A DNA stretch of 37,253 nucleotides, taken from positions 1-37,253 of the forward strand of contig LWCA01000242.1 of NCBI GenBank assembly GCA_001642005.1, in the 5' to 3' direction. Source of the stretch: Intoshia linei (taxonomy: Eukaryota; Orthonectida; Rhopaluridae). Under the pieces are notes generated by a model. That model saw only the letters and a program-made list of their open reading frames with translations, was not told the DNA's origin and did not search any database. Below, in pieces: positions 22,201 to 31,444 of this stretch (position 1 is its first letter; every line of letters starts with the position of its first letter). The translations under genes and the position numbers were made by a program.

Positions 22201-25200
22201 ACATTTTTTCTTAATTAGTACCATATAAAGTAAAATGCAGCAAAAACTGATTAGAATTTATAGTAACAACTACAAAATAAATATAATATTTAAAAAAAAT
22301 TTCAAATTTAATATTTGTAGTCATCATTTAGCCGTTTCGGTATACTTTAAGGTAGTGGCCGCCGAACTTGTTTTAAACCAGCAGTATCAAAAAAAAATTT
22401 AAATATCATCCTTTGAAAAATTTTTCGATTCTTAAAGATGTAAGATACCATATTAACACTACATGTAGTTATAAGGTCTAACACTTTAAATTTTTTTTAA
22501 ATTAAAAAAAACATTTGACAAAAATTTTGGTACATCAATTTGGAACAAATAATAAATAGTTAAAAAACAATACACAGGAAAATTTTGTTTAAAATGAGTT
22601 CATGACACTTAAAAACAAATGTAACATTTAAATACGCAACTAACATTAATTATTGCATAATATTGATATGAGTACAATTACGGTTACTCCACTTGCTGTG
22701 GCACCACAACCCCAGCAAATTACTCCAGTTGCAGTTCAACCGTTTCAACCAGCTCCACAATATCAACCATTTCAACAGCTTCAACCTGTACAACAATTTC
22801 AGACAACTCCATCATCTCCAGTTCAAACAAGACAACCACAACAAAATACAATTGTCATCCAACAAAATAATCATAGACCTCAAAACTATTTGTGTTTGGC
22901 CATATTTATTACAATATGTTTCAATTTCATTTTTGGTAATATAAAAATTTTAATAAATGTTCTCCTTTCATTTAAACCAGGAATCGGCAATATTTTGCAT
23001 ATCGGGGCCACTTTTTTATATAAAAAATTCCACGGGGCCGTTTTTGAAAATTTACACATGATACATTTCAATTTTAATTAAAGAGAAACGGTTCTAGTAT
23101 ATTCAACAAAATAAAATCCTGGACGATTTGAAAATTAAGTATTAAAATGATTATAATGAGCCAATTGTAGTAGAAAATGTTTAAAACGGTGTTTAAAAGT
23201 TAAAAAATTTAACTTTTAGCCTGTTTTTAATTTTTAAAGAGACAGTGCTAAATGTTTTTTGGGGGAGCGATGGCTCAATAAAAATTGAGAATTCTTTAGT
23301 TATCATATTGAATATTATTTATGAATATTTTAGGAATACTTGCTATAGTCTTCTCAGTTATGTCATCACAGTCAGCTGATCAAAATAACATGGACGATGC
23401 AAGATCCAAAGGAAAAATATCATTATTTTTATCAATTTTTGGAGTCATTGTTACAATAATTATTATAATTATAGTGGTATCTGTTACAAATTCCTATCAA
23501 TCAAGCTACACAAGCACTTATTACACCGATCCATATTATTACTCTGATCCATATTATTATTCTGATCCATATTACAATAATTATAATTATACTTTATAAA
23601 TATATTAATATTAATATAACTTATAATACATTAGTACTCCTACTATAAAAATATTTTAAATGATAGTTATATATGAATTTGTAGATTTAAATTAAATATA
23701 AATTCAAAAGTAAAAAAATAACTGTATTGGGTTGGAAAATTGCATAAAAAAAATATACCATTTTTATATAAACTTAAAAATTATAAAAAAATATCAGCAT
23801 AACAAAAATAATTATAGTGTTTAAACATTAAAGGAACTGACGTTAGAGAAAAGAAAACATATTGTACAATCCATACTTACATGTATTATGTATATATGTA
23901 TATAAAGTAATTTAGTTAAAAATGTATATCTGTTTATTTATTTGTTTGTTCCAGTAAATTTGAGAAAGTAAGTGGACTCGAGTTTTAAAAATTTCATATT
24001 GCTATTACAGTTTTTCGAAGGTCATGTTTTATCCGAAATCTCATTTTCAGAAATTGAGTCCTTCAAGGTCAAAAACCACAATTATGTTATTTTTAACATT
24101 CAAATCCGTTCTACAATGTAGAGCTATAAAAATTCATAGTCTGATAAAGATTTTAAAATCATCAAAATTACGATAAATTTAAATCTCAAAATCTTATATT
24201 TTCACCGCTAAAATCACATATTACTCTTTTTTGTAAAATTAAAAAATTCATAAACTGATAAAAATTTTAAAATCATCAACATTACGATAAATTTCGATTT
24301 CAAAGTCTTATATCTTCACGGCCAAAACTTCAAATTATCCTTTGTTGTAAAAATTAAAATAGTTCTAGAATTTTATAAAACACTAGGTTGACTGTTATGT
24401 ACTACGTACAAACAGGACATAGCTCTGCTGAGGGCACATTTTTATTATACTTAAAAAATAAATTCACGTTGAAAATCTAATTTAAAAATCCTACTATTCA
24501 TTATTATCAATCCTTTAAAGGAGTCGTTCCCAAATTTGTGTCAAGTGGAACAATCATATCACATTACTTTTTACTTTAAAGTGAATTATTCCATCTTAAT
24601 TTTGTTTTGTTAACATTTGCGTAAAGAATTTTAAAAGCAATTATCATCCCATTTTTTTAATTTATTAGACAGAATGTGGATATAATATTAAAAATAAAGT
24701 AAAAACAGTCCAATCCTGAAAATTATCATAAATAGCATAAATTCTAGGAAAATTAAAATTATAAAAACCTATTTTGTTATTTTTAATGTGATGATATATA
24801 TGCTATTTCCAGATAACACACACAAAAAATTTCAATGTGACAAAGTGACGCCTTCACGGTTAAAAAAGCACTTTAATATTAATTTTTGTATTTTGAAACT
24901 ATTTTCAAACCAAAAATTTGAAATAATGAACGGTCCTACAATTAAAAAGTCCGCCCTCGACAGAGCTAGGTGCTGTTTATATCAAATACATAACAGTCAA
25001 CCTAGTTGTATAATAACATTTATATTAATTTTAATAATTATACTTATATAAAAAACCTATAATAATAATTTTGTATCTATATCTACCCAGGTACCCAAAA
25101 TGAAAAACAAAAGCTACTCTTTTAGATAATGGTGCGCTTTATAACAAAGACTACTGCAACAAATAGAGGGCCGTTGATAGTCAGCAGTAGGCCTCTGTCA

Positions 25201-28200
25201 AATGAAAATTGTAGGTCCTAGTTATAAATCTTTATATTGTATTAGTTATAAGGTCTAACATTTAATTTAAAATTTTTTAAATTAAAATAAAAAAAAACAT
25301 TTGACAGCTATACTACGAGACAAACCAATATGTAACAATTAATAAATAGTTAAAAAACAATACACACAAACATTTTGTTTAAAATGAGTTCATAACATTT
25401 AAAAACCAATGTAGCATTTTAATACGCAACTAACATTAACTATTTCATAACATTGATATGAGTACAATTATGGTTACTTCACATTCAATGGTACCTCAAC
25501 CCCAGCAAATTACTCCAGTTGCAGTTCAACCGTTTCAACCAGCTCCACAATATCAACCATTTCAACAGCTTCAACCTGTACAACAATTTCAGACAACTCC
25601 ATCATCTCCAGTTCAAACAAGACAACCACAACAAAATACAATTGTCATCCAACAAAATAATATTAGACCTCAAAATTATCTGTGTTTGGCCATATTTATT
25701 ACTTTATGTTGCAATTTCATCTTTGGTAATATAAAAATTTTAAAAATGTTCCCCTTTCATTTATACCTTATACTTGATATTTGTAGAGTAAGGGTTGGTT
25801 TCGGAGTTGTAGTCTAACAAATAGTACTATTAACCCATTGAGACATTTTGACGCATTTTTAAGTCATCAATTTAAATAACGTATTTATATTGAACCATAT
25901 AATTTTTGTTCGTGTATTTTACCACAGATTGAAAATGTAGGTCAAATTTTTCAATGGGTTAAAGGACAAACGCTCGATACGCAAAAATAATCAGTTAAAT
26001 TGCAAAAATTCTGTTAAACAAGACATATACGATATCATAAAATATTATAATGCACAAAAGTAGATGAAATATTACTAGCTTGTTTTTAAAAATTTAAAAT
26101 TTGAAATATTTAAAAAGTCCGTAGTAAATGTTTTTGGTGGAGCGAGGCTTAAAAGGGTTGAAAATCCAGAGTTATTATATTGAAACTTACAATGTATTTA
26201 TGAATATTTTAGGAATAATTGCTATACTCTTTTCAATTATGTCATCACAGTCAGCTGATCAAAACAACATGAATGATGCAAGATCCAAAGGAAAAATATC
26301 ATTATTTCTATCTATTTTTGGAGTCATTGTTACAATAATTATTATAATTATAGTGGCATCTGCAACAAATTACTATCCATCAAGCTACACACACAGTTAT
26401 TACTCTGATCCATATTACAATAATTATTCGTTGTAATACTCCTACTATAGAAATATTTTAATGATAATTATAATTATAAATGAATTTGTAAATTTAAATT
26501 AAATGTAAATGCAAAAGTAAAAAATAAACTGTATTTAGTTAGAAAATTGCACAAAAAGTGAAAATATTCAATTTTTTATGAAACATTAAAAATTCAGATT
26601 AAAATTTCAGCATAACAAATATAATTATAGTGTTTAAAAATGCAAAGAACTGACGTTAGAGAAATAAAAATATATTGCACAATTTTCTAATGATGATTAA
26701 TGACCAGAGCCGTCTTAAGCCATTTCGGGGCCCTGGGCTAAGCAAAGGGCCGGGCCTTTAAAATTTCGAGCGAAGCGATAAAAAAATTTAGGTCCCCTGT
26801 TTAGAAGACAGGGCATACTGTTGGTTGTAGACTTTTCATTGTAGGTTGTAGGTTGTTGTAGTTTTAAGTAGATAAAATACACCATTTTAAAAAAGGGTGC
26901 ATTTTATACCCAAAATTACTGTAATACATCCAGGTAATAATGTAGGACCGTAGAAAGCCAGCACTACGACCGGGTCAGATGAAAATTATAGGCCCATTAA
27001 ATTTTTTTAAAATAATAATCGAAAGTTTATAATATACATTGTTTAATCCAGTGTTTCCCAATCAGGGACCAGGCCCCACTGGTGGCATGGTGAAATTTTT
27101 GGTGGGACATTGGAAATTTGGTGGGGCCTGGTAAATGTTACGAATTTATAGTATTATGAAAACTTTAGATTAATTTATTATTAGATGTTTATATAGAAAA
27201 TATTTCATCCATATATCATCCATATATAATTATAATTATAGTCATTTTTTTTAGTTAAATAAATCCTGTTACAGAATTAGCAAAAAAACAATATTAACAA
27301 TGTAAATCATATAAAAATAATGAAAAATCATTTTAATACACGTTTTGAAGATATCTAAGTTATGGATTTTCTATTGTGGTTGATGCAACCTTTTCTAGTG
27401 AGCTTATTAAATTTAAATATCAAATATCGAGAAGAACTAATAATACCAATATCTTTTATACATGATAAATTTTTAGAAACTGTATTTAGCATGAAATGAA
27501 TTGTAATGTAACTTGCCAAAAAAATTTTAAAAAACTATCCAATTTTAACTAAGTTTTTTATGATGGCTTTGTTGCCATTTCCATCCTCTTATTTAGTAGA
27601 TTGCGGTGTTAGTGCTGTTTTAGACTTACAAAACTGTTTGTACTAACAAAAAAGAGACATAGGCTCCAAATTTCAGAACGAATAAATCTACGTTTAAAGC
27701 TTACAATTTTAGTGCCTAATTTTAAGAAAATCTCTAAGAATCTTCAGATTAACCATCTCATTAATTCTAAAAAATAAATACATTATTATTCTTTTTATCA
27801 TTATTTTATTATAATTCGCTCGAATTTCAACAATAATAGCTTTCCATTTATATTTTATTATAGTTTTTAATAAAAATTAATCATTGAATTAATAATAATT
27901 TTTTGAAAAGTGAAAGTGGGGCCTAGCATGAAAAAGTTCGAAAACACTGATTTAATCGATCGTTTATTGTCTAAAAATTTAAAATAACAGTTGGAAATCG
28001 CATTGGTCATCATAAAAATAAAATTTTCCAACATTACCATTAAACTAAAATAGTAGCTCCCTCCAGATTATAGGTCAGGTCTATGTGGCCCCTAGCCCAC
28101 CTCCACGACCCTGAATACATGTATAGTCAAAATCTCATTTAACGAATATTTCATTTAACGAACATCGAAAAATTGATAAACTATTAATATTATAAGTCAA

Positions 28201-29224
28201 TATAAATAAATTGATCGTAATCTGTTTATTTTTACATTTCTAATATTTCCGTTAAATTCATTTAACGAATATGCCATTTTAACGTTTTGCTATTTTCGTT
28301 AAATGAGATTTTGACTGTATACTGGTCTGTTAAATAATTTCTAGGATACATACCTAGATAAATCATTACTTTAACTCAATTTCCTGTCTTAAAATCTTTA
28401 ATTTTTGTTTTGGGTCGGCGTGAGGGTTTGTATACATATTGCTAATTAAATCCTTTGAAAAAATTTCGATTTGTTTATCAAAATATAAACTTGTTCCAGT
28501 ATTGTCCAAATACGTAATATCTAAAAAAATTTGGTATATTATTAAAATGATAGGGTTTTTATGTTATTTTTAAATGAATGGCTTATTTAAAAAAGGCGTA
28601 TTTATATATATTTATCTAGAATATATTTGGTAGATTTCAATTTTTTCATTTAGTAACGTTCAATAATTTAATATTAAAAATTTTAATATCACTACACAGT
28701 AGTCTAAACTGCTTGAATTGGTCCAAACATAAATTTTTTTAATTAAATTATTAAACGTTACTAAATGAAAAAATTGAAATCTACAAAGTATTTTTAGATA
28801 ATACAGTGAAACCTCTTTATAAACAAACCCCTCTATAAACAAATTATTATGCTTTTAAAAATATATCAATCCTATATAATTTGTTTATTACATTTTCACA
28901 TGTCAAAGTTTACGTTGTATGGAATTTTTATGACACTTATCACGCTTTTTTGATTACTCCAAAAAACAAATTAGTCATTAAATTTTCAAAATCGTTTGTT
29001 TATAAAGAGGTTTTACTGCATATATTAATAACTTTGAAAAATGGATCCAGAAAATAGAATGAAATTAATTTAAAAAAATATCTAAAAAAAGTGAACTGAA
29101 AATTAATTATACCGACAAAATTTTTATAAAATTTTTATACTATTGCTTACTCACGATATTTTCTTACTGGTTCGATACGATATTTATTAAATATCCATTG
29201 TATAAAATTTATACTATAAATCAT
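16254..29224 (-). CDS. MOCOS: Molybdenum cofactor sulfurase, NifS-like domain only
   Basis: MOCOS (maroon-like in flies) uses PLP and cysteine to sulfurate Moco for xanthine dehydrogenase and aldehyde oxidase. Ten exons: 29155-29224, 28370-28520, 21954-22090, 18968-19081, 18694-18927, 18529-18652, 18358-18434, 18096-18295, 16450-16566, 16254-16412; 460 residues, all phases closing. Landmarks in order: [89 protein letters not shown] (PLP lysine K227), [38 protein letters not shown] (persulfide Cys C387; two flanking cysteines of the usual TGCFCNxGAC are replaced) and [12 protein letters not shown]. The protein stops there, so the C-terminal MOSC half (family about 780-900) is absent. The last intron is only 37 nt. 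AATAAA overlaps the stop. The first exon has weak family similarity, so that start is tentative. Confidence 0.88.
16660..18065 (+). repeat. Interspersed repeat R1, copy c (two partial units) in MOCOS intron 8
   Basis: Fills most of the intron between MOCOS exons 9 and 8. A TTTGTTTGTGTGTTCCTG start recurs at about 17268, suggesting two 5' parts in tandem. Internal CAAATTACCC, GAATAAGTGACGCCTTCATGG and TACGCATTCCCGG blocks match copies a and e. It ends in the terminal motif AACAGTCAACCTAGTAC (about 18049-18065). Confidence 0.65.
19604..19848 (-). pseudogene. Histone H2A pseudogene with internal deletion
   Basis: The minus strand starts [17 protein letters not shown] and continues [14 protein letters not shown], the H2A N-terminus through the start of the histone fold. 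Then, after a frame change near 19731, it resumes [11 protein letters not shown]...[16 protein letters not shown] and stops. The roughly 45 residues between (most of the histone fold, including the [20 protein letters not shown]-type region) are missing, and the span of 245 nt is not a multiple of three. The first frame therefore stops soon after the junction. The C-terminal wording fits canonical H2A better than H2A.Z. No intron; lies inside MOCOS intron 3, same strand as MOCOS. Either a retrocopy or a deleted gene copy. Confidence 0.85.
20631..21457 (-). pseudogene. Decayed ORF cluster, possibly of mobile-element origin
   Basis: Three overlapping or adjacent frames on the minus strand (21457-21248, 21214-20966, 20894-20631) read as one broken coding unit. 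The first has [20 protein letters not shown] and a basic ...[12 protein letters not shown] segment. A different frame near 21200-21100 continues [17 protein letters not shown], and the second has [23 protein letters not shown]. The layout resembles uncharacterised proteins that are multiplied in several invertebrate genomes (a basic segment, then an F.DIS.C-like motif, then a helical S(D)..A(A) repeat). This is from memory and weak. The third frame I do not recognise. Stops and frame changes argue against function. Confidence 0.35.
22668..23599 (+). CDS. CD225/IFITM-like (dispanin) protein, copy 1
   Basis: Exons 22668-22935 and 23334-23599 join in phase 1 within glycine 90, giving 177 residues. 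Residues 1-70 are a Pro/Gln-rich cytosolic segment ([14 protein letters not shown]..., [12 protein letters not shown]). Then come a first hydrophobic segment (about 74-98), a polar loop [18 protein letters not shown] matching the CD225 signature (S..A...GD...A..AS..A), a second hydrophobic segment (about 118-142, very Ile/Val-rich), and a Tyr-rich tail in which YYSDP-like units occur three times. Dispanins are small dual-membrane-segment proteins; vertebrate IFITMs restrict virus entry, but the role of invertebrate members is mostly unknown, so no function is claimed. The ATG at 22668 is conserved in copy 2. Nested antisense in MOCOS intron 2. The intron (398 nt) holds a hAT-like fragment. Confidence 0.85.
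22978..23060. mobile_element. hAT-like terminal fragment in intron of CD225 copy 1
   Basis: CAGGAATCGGCAATATTTTG at 22979 followed by ATCGGGGCCAC and CCACGGGGCCG resembles the common hAT end CAGGGGTCGGCAA. Copy 2 lacks it at the same intron position, so it inserted after the duplication or was lost from copy 2. No partner end or target duplication found. Confidence 0.4.
23880..24452 (+). repeat. Interspersed repeat R1, copy d (first part)
   Basis: TTTATTTATTTGTTTGTTCC start (about 23934) followed by at least two internal monomers of about 120-130 bp, visible as repeated AAAATCATCAA(A/C)ATTACGATAAATTT (24164 and 24273) and TCTTATAT(T/C)TTCAC(C/G)GC. It ends in the terminal motif in reverse, CTAGGTTGACTGTTATGTAC (24393-24412), which joins an inverted piece to about 24700. 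Confidence 0.6.
24452..25015. repeat. R1 rearranged segment (inverted part plus direct part)
   Basis: 24430-24700 matches the 34.78-35.05 kb sequence in the same direction (ATCCTTTAAAGGAGTCGTTCCC, CATATCACATTACTTTTTAC) and the 6.85-7.0 kb copy in reverse. 24820-25015 is a direct R1 piece (GTGACAAAGTGACGCCTTCACGG) ending in CAGAGCTAGGTGCTG...AACAGTCAACCTAGT. The two CD225 units flank this complex. Confidence 0.55.
25458..26436 (+). CDS. CD225/IFITM-like (dispanin) protein, copy 2
   Basis: Exons 25458-25725 and 26213-26436 join in phase 1, giving 163 residues. It shares with copy 1 the Pro/Gln-rich N-terminus, the two hydrophobic segments and the [18 protein letters not shown] loop. Two differences stand out: residues 4-16 are changed ([11 protein letters not shown]), and the Tyr-rich tail has only one YYSDPYYNN unit where copy 1 has three, making it 14 residues shorter. 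Both frames are open, both splice sites intact, and AATAAA occurs downstream at 26523-26528 (copy 1 reads AAATAAC at the matching place). Nested antisense in MOCOS intron 2. Function unknown; see copy 1 for what is known of the family. Confidence 0.85.
25830..25962. mobile_element. piggyBac-like MITE in intron of CD225 copy 2
   Basis: TTAACCCATTGAGACATTTTG at the left (trimmed: TTAACCCATTGAGACATTT) and TTTTTCAATGGGTTAA at the right form inverted ends bounded by the TTAA target site. About 125 bp between the TTAA sites, no coding content. Absent from copy 1. Confidence 0.75.
26705..26830 (+). mobile_element. hAT-like 5' terminal fragment
   Basis: CAGAGCCGTCTTAAGCCATT followed by GGGGCCCTGGGC is typical wording of a hAT-type end. 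I could not pair it convincingly; a GTGGCCCCTAGCCCACC block at 28085-28101 is a possible but poor match for the other end. Confidence 0.35.
27041..27957 (+). mobile_element. Decayed hAT element with 8-bp target-site duplication
   Basis: The 901-bp element 27049-27949 begins CAGTGTTTCCCAATCAGG and ends TTCGAAAACACTG, flanked by GTTTAATC (27041-27048) and ATTTAATC (27950-27957). Between 27675 and 27775 the plus strand reads [19 protein letters not shown] followed by INHLIN, resembling the C-terminal end of ZBED/FAM200-type hAT transposases (...LRLAL...P.I..L...Q.H). It is thus a deletion derivative of an autonomous element rather than a pure MITE. Confidence 0.8.
28122..28319. mobile_element. 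pogo/Tigger-like MITE (194 bp)
   Basis: The left end TAGTCAAAATCTCATTTAAC (28124) and right end GTTAAATGAGATTTTGACTG (ending 28317) are inverted repeats bounded by TA on both sides. The (C)AGT..AA..CTC.TTTAACGAA wording is that of pogo/Tigger termini. Lies in MOCOS intron 2, just 3' of exon 2. Confidence 0.8.
28612..28801. repeat. Foldback repeat with 61-bp arms
   Basis: Arms 28612-28672 and 28741-28801 are inverted copies, about 90% identical, with a 40-bp core holding one mismatch (GATTTCAATTTTTTCATTTA...). The 68-bp spacer has no inverted partner. A transcript through it in either direction, including the MOCOS pre-mRNA, would form a long hairpin. Confidence 0.85.
28802..29020. mobile_element. 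pogo/Tigger-like MITE (215 bp)
   Basis: The left end CAGTGAAACCTCTTTATAAA (28804) and right end TTTATAAAGAGGTTTTACTG (ending 29018) are inverted repeats of about 25 bp. The left flank is TA, the right flank CA. Starts three bases after the foldback arm, in MOCOS intron 1. Confidence 0.75.
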
Positions 29225-29465
29225 TCCACAATTTTAATTTTAATTCACAACACAACGCCCATCCACAGGTAAACATATTTAATTAATATAATAAAAATAT
29301 TAAAATGTAAATTAAAAAATATAAAAAACAAAAAAACTACCTTCAATTCTTTTAATCTCTTTATTCATGGCTAATATTTTAAAATAAATTATCTAATGTC
29401 CAATAAATTAAAATATTATTAACTTTATTTCTATTTATATTTTCAAATCCAAGTGACAAATTTAC
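29225..29465. promoter_or_regulatory. Shared upstream region of MOCOS (-) and NDUFA13 (+)
   Basis: The two predicted start codons lie 241 bp apart in head-to-head orientation. No core-promoter motif can be assigned confidently. Inferred from layout; it depends on the tentative MOCOS first exon. Confidence 0.5.
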
Positions 29466-31444
29466 ATGAATTACAGACAGGATTTACCACCAAAAGATGG
29501 TTATAAACCTATAGAATGGTTAAGGAAAACAAAATTTTCCAACAAAAATCGTATATTTATAATGCACCCATTTAGCATATAATCTCAATAATAAAATTAT
29601 AACTTTCTGTATTAAAATGTTGAATGTTTTAGCTATCTAGTATGGTTTTCAGGGCTGAACCTACCATACTGAAACCATCTTTGGGGGATCGACAAAATGT
29701 TTGTTCATTTAATTTTTTGTATTTTGTTTATGCTGAATGAGCATTGCTAATGTAGGATTAAAATATTTATAGATATTAGAAATAAATTAAAAATTTTATT
29801 ATATTTTTTGCTGATTTTTTACGTGTCTTTTGTACCGTGGTGTGTTAATAATTGGACTCCTCTTACCTATGATTGACAGTACATTTATAAACAAAATAAT
29901 ATTACATTTTAGTGTATAAGTTTGGTTTAGCAATGTTGGGAGTGCATGTTGTTGGTTACACTGTTTGTAATAGACAAACAAAAGATATTCGGTATATATT
30001 TATGTTATATTATAATTTCGAGCAATGTAGTACTATTGTTCACCCGTGGCTCATGGGCCGTGGGTAAAATAACCATTTTTTTCACTCTATTCAGATAAGA
30101 GTAGCGGATAGGTGGGTGCAAGGGAGGCGGTCCCCCTGGCGTGACAAATGTGCCCTAAAATATTTTAATTTGTATGTTAACATTGTGTAAAATTAAAAAT
30201 AATTTCTAGGACCCATTAAATTAAATTAAATTGCGTTTATTGAATTATGCTTGTATAAAAATTCAAATTTAAATAAATTATATGAGTTTGATCCTCTAAT
30301 AATTATTTCGCCCACCTGGCTGAACATTTTATATCCGCCACTGAGTGGTAGCAGAGTGTTTTCAAAATTATTAAAAGTCTGGTTTGTTATATATTTTGTA
30401 GTTAATTTCATTTTGAAAAAAGTTATTAAAACTACAATGTAGATTTTAAATTAACGTTAAGGCAGCATCGTGAGGGTCAGTTAAATATACCCGACGGTCG
30501 TATTATTATAACTTAATTTTTTTAGCTAATGAGTCCATCGATAAATGATATATAATTTGATTGTCATTATTAACTATTGTAAATTTAATTTTTTTAATTA
30601 GTTACATTATGTATTTGGCTTTTATTCTCTATGAAAATATTTTTTAACGTTTATAATTTTTAAGTTACGAAAATTTGCGATATAATATTATATGAGGAAA
30701 CACAGTATTCTCCCTATTTTGCTGCTTACCTCTTGTTTTCAGAAGATACCATTTAATAACAGCGGAAATGGCAAAAATACATTAAAGATATATCTATATT
30801 ATCGATTTTGTTTTTGCAAAAAATTTTATAATTATTTAATGACGAGTTTATAATTGTATTTTTATTATAGTCGTATGGAAATTGAACAAATGGATTCAAA
30901 TATTGCTTTACAACCATTTTTATATGCTGAATCCGACAGAAAGTATTTTTTTAAATTTTAATTTTATATTTTTAAAAAGAATGGTAATCTAGGGTTTTGA
31001 TCATGAAAGGCAAGTTTTTGAAGTATCTATTTATGATAATGTTTATGATTTAAAAAAGTATCCCAGAAGTAGTTTATAAATTTATACCTGTTATTTTCAG
31101 CCTTTTTCAATAATCGTTCTATTGAATTCTACATTAAATATTGGGGCAGTGTTTTTATCTAGCTCAATAGTTTTTATCTTATTAAATTTTTACATTAATT
31201 TTGTATAATATTATTATTAATTTATTATTTTAGATATTTGAGACAAGTACGGAGAAATCGGGAATATGAACGTGAACTAATGAGTGATGTTCCAGGATGG
31301 GTAGTTGGTACATTATGGGGTGAACCAGTCTATTTCAATAAAAATGATCGATTTCCACCGAAAAATATACACGAATTGTACGCACATACCCATGTAAGAA
31401 ATACTGATAATCGATTTTTAACAAACATGTCTAAATTTGAATGA
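29466..31444 (+). CDS. NDUFA13: NADH dehydrogenase 1 alpha subcomplex subunit 13 (GRIM-19)
   Basis: Accessory subunit of mitochondrial complex I, anchored in the inner membrane by one helix. Exons 29466-29550, 29913-29991, 30871-30942 and 31234-31444 (phases 1,2,2) give 148 residues, against 144 in human and about 154 in fly. Landmarks: QDLPPKDGYKPIEW at residues 5-18, the hydrophobic segment KFGLAMLGVHVVGYTV (31-46), the RMEIEQMDSNIALQPFLYAE block with ESDRKYLRQVRRNREYER following, then ELMSDVPGWVVGTLWGEPVY (93-112) and the C-terminal ELYAHTH. The first ATG with the conserved QDLPPxxGY behind it is the start. AATAAA at 31560-31565 is a likely poly(A) signal. Intron 2 carries repeat debris. 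The tail is more diverged than the core. Confidence 0.93.
30099..30343. mobile_element. Possible hAT-like remnant in NDUFA13 intron 2
   Basis: GAGTAGCGGATAGGTGGG (30099) and ATATCCGCCACTG (ending 30343) are short imperfect inverted ends, with GC-rich blocks (GGAGGCGGTCCCCC, CGCCCACCTGG) inside that stand out from the AT-rich intron. No matching target duplication. The rest of the intron (to 30870) shows nothing. Confidence 0.35.

Larger units (their letters stand above)
22468..23868 (+). repeat. Segmental duplication, unit 1
   Basis: Matches unit 2 (25244-26683) from TTATAAGGTCTAACA upstream of the gene to GAACTGACGTTAGAGAAA downstream. Each unit carries one complete two-exon gene with its 5' and 3' flanks, so the duplication copied a whole transcription unit. 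Boundaries are approximate (about 30 bp). Confidence 0.8.
25244..26683 (+). repeat. Segmental duplication, unit 2
   Basis: Counterpart of 22468-23868. Flanks differ from unit 1 at many sites while 165 bp of exon 1 (25497-25661) are identical to 22707-22871. It carries the second gene and a piggyBac-like MITE absent from unit 1. Confidence 0.8.
22091..28369. other. MOCOS intron 2 (6.3 kb), host of nested genes
   Basis: Lies between MOCOS exons 3 and 2. It contains both CD225/IFITM-like genes (+), R1 copy d, two hAT-like elements and two MITEs. Gaps at 22100-22460, 25020-25240 and 26830-27040 hold nothing I can name. Confidence 0.7.

Noticed and set aside
24788-25051. 87-residue plus-strand open frame
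   Set aside because: Lies wholly within R1 repeat sequence and has no family similarity.
22693-25734. Second plus-strand frame overlapping exon 1 of both CD225 genes
   Set aside because: Open in both copies only because the DNA tract is identical; the composition is what a shifted CAA/CCA-rich frame gives. Not conserved beyond the tract.
26705-28113. One large hAT element from CAGAGCC (26705) to the GC-rich block at 28113
   Set aside because: The two ends do not pair and the flanks do not match; a separate complete element lies between.
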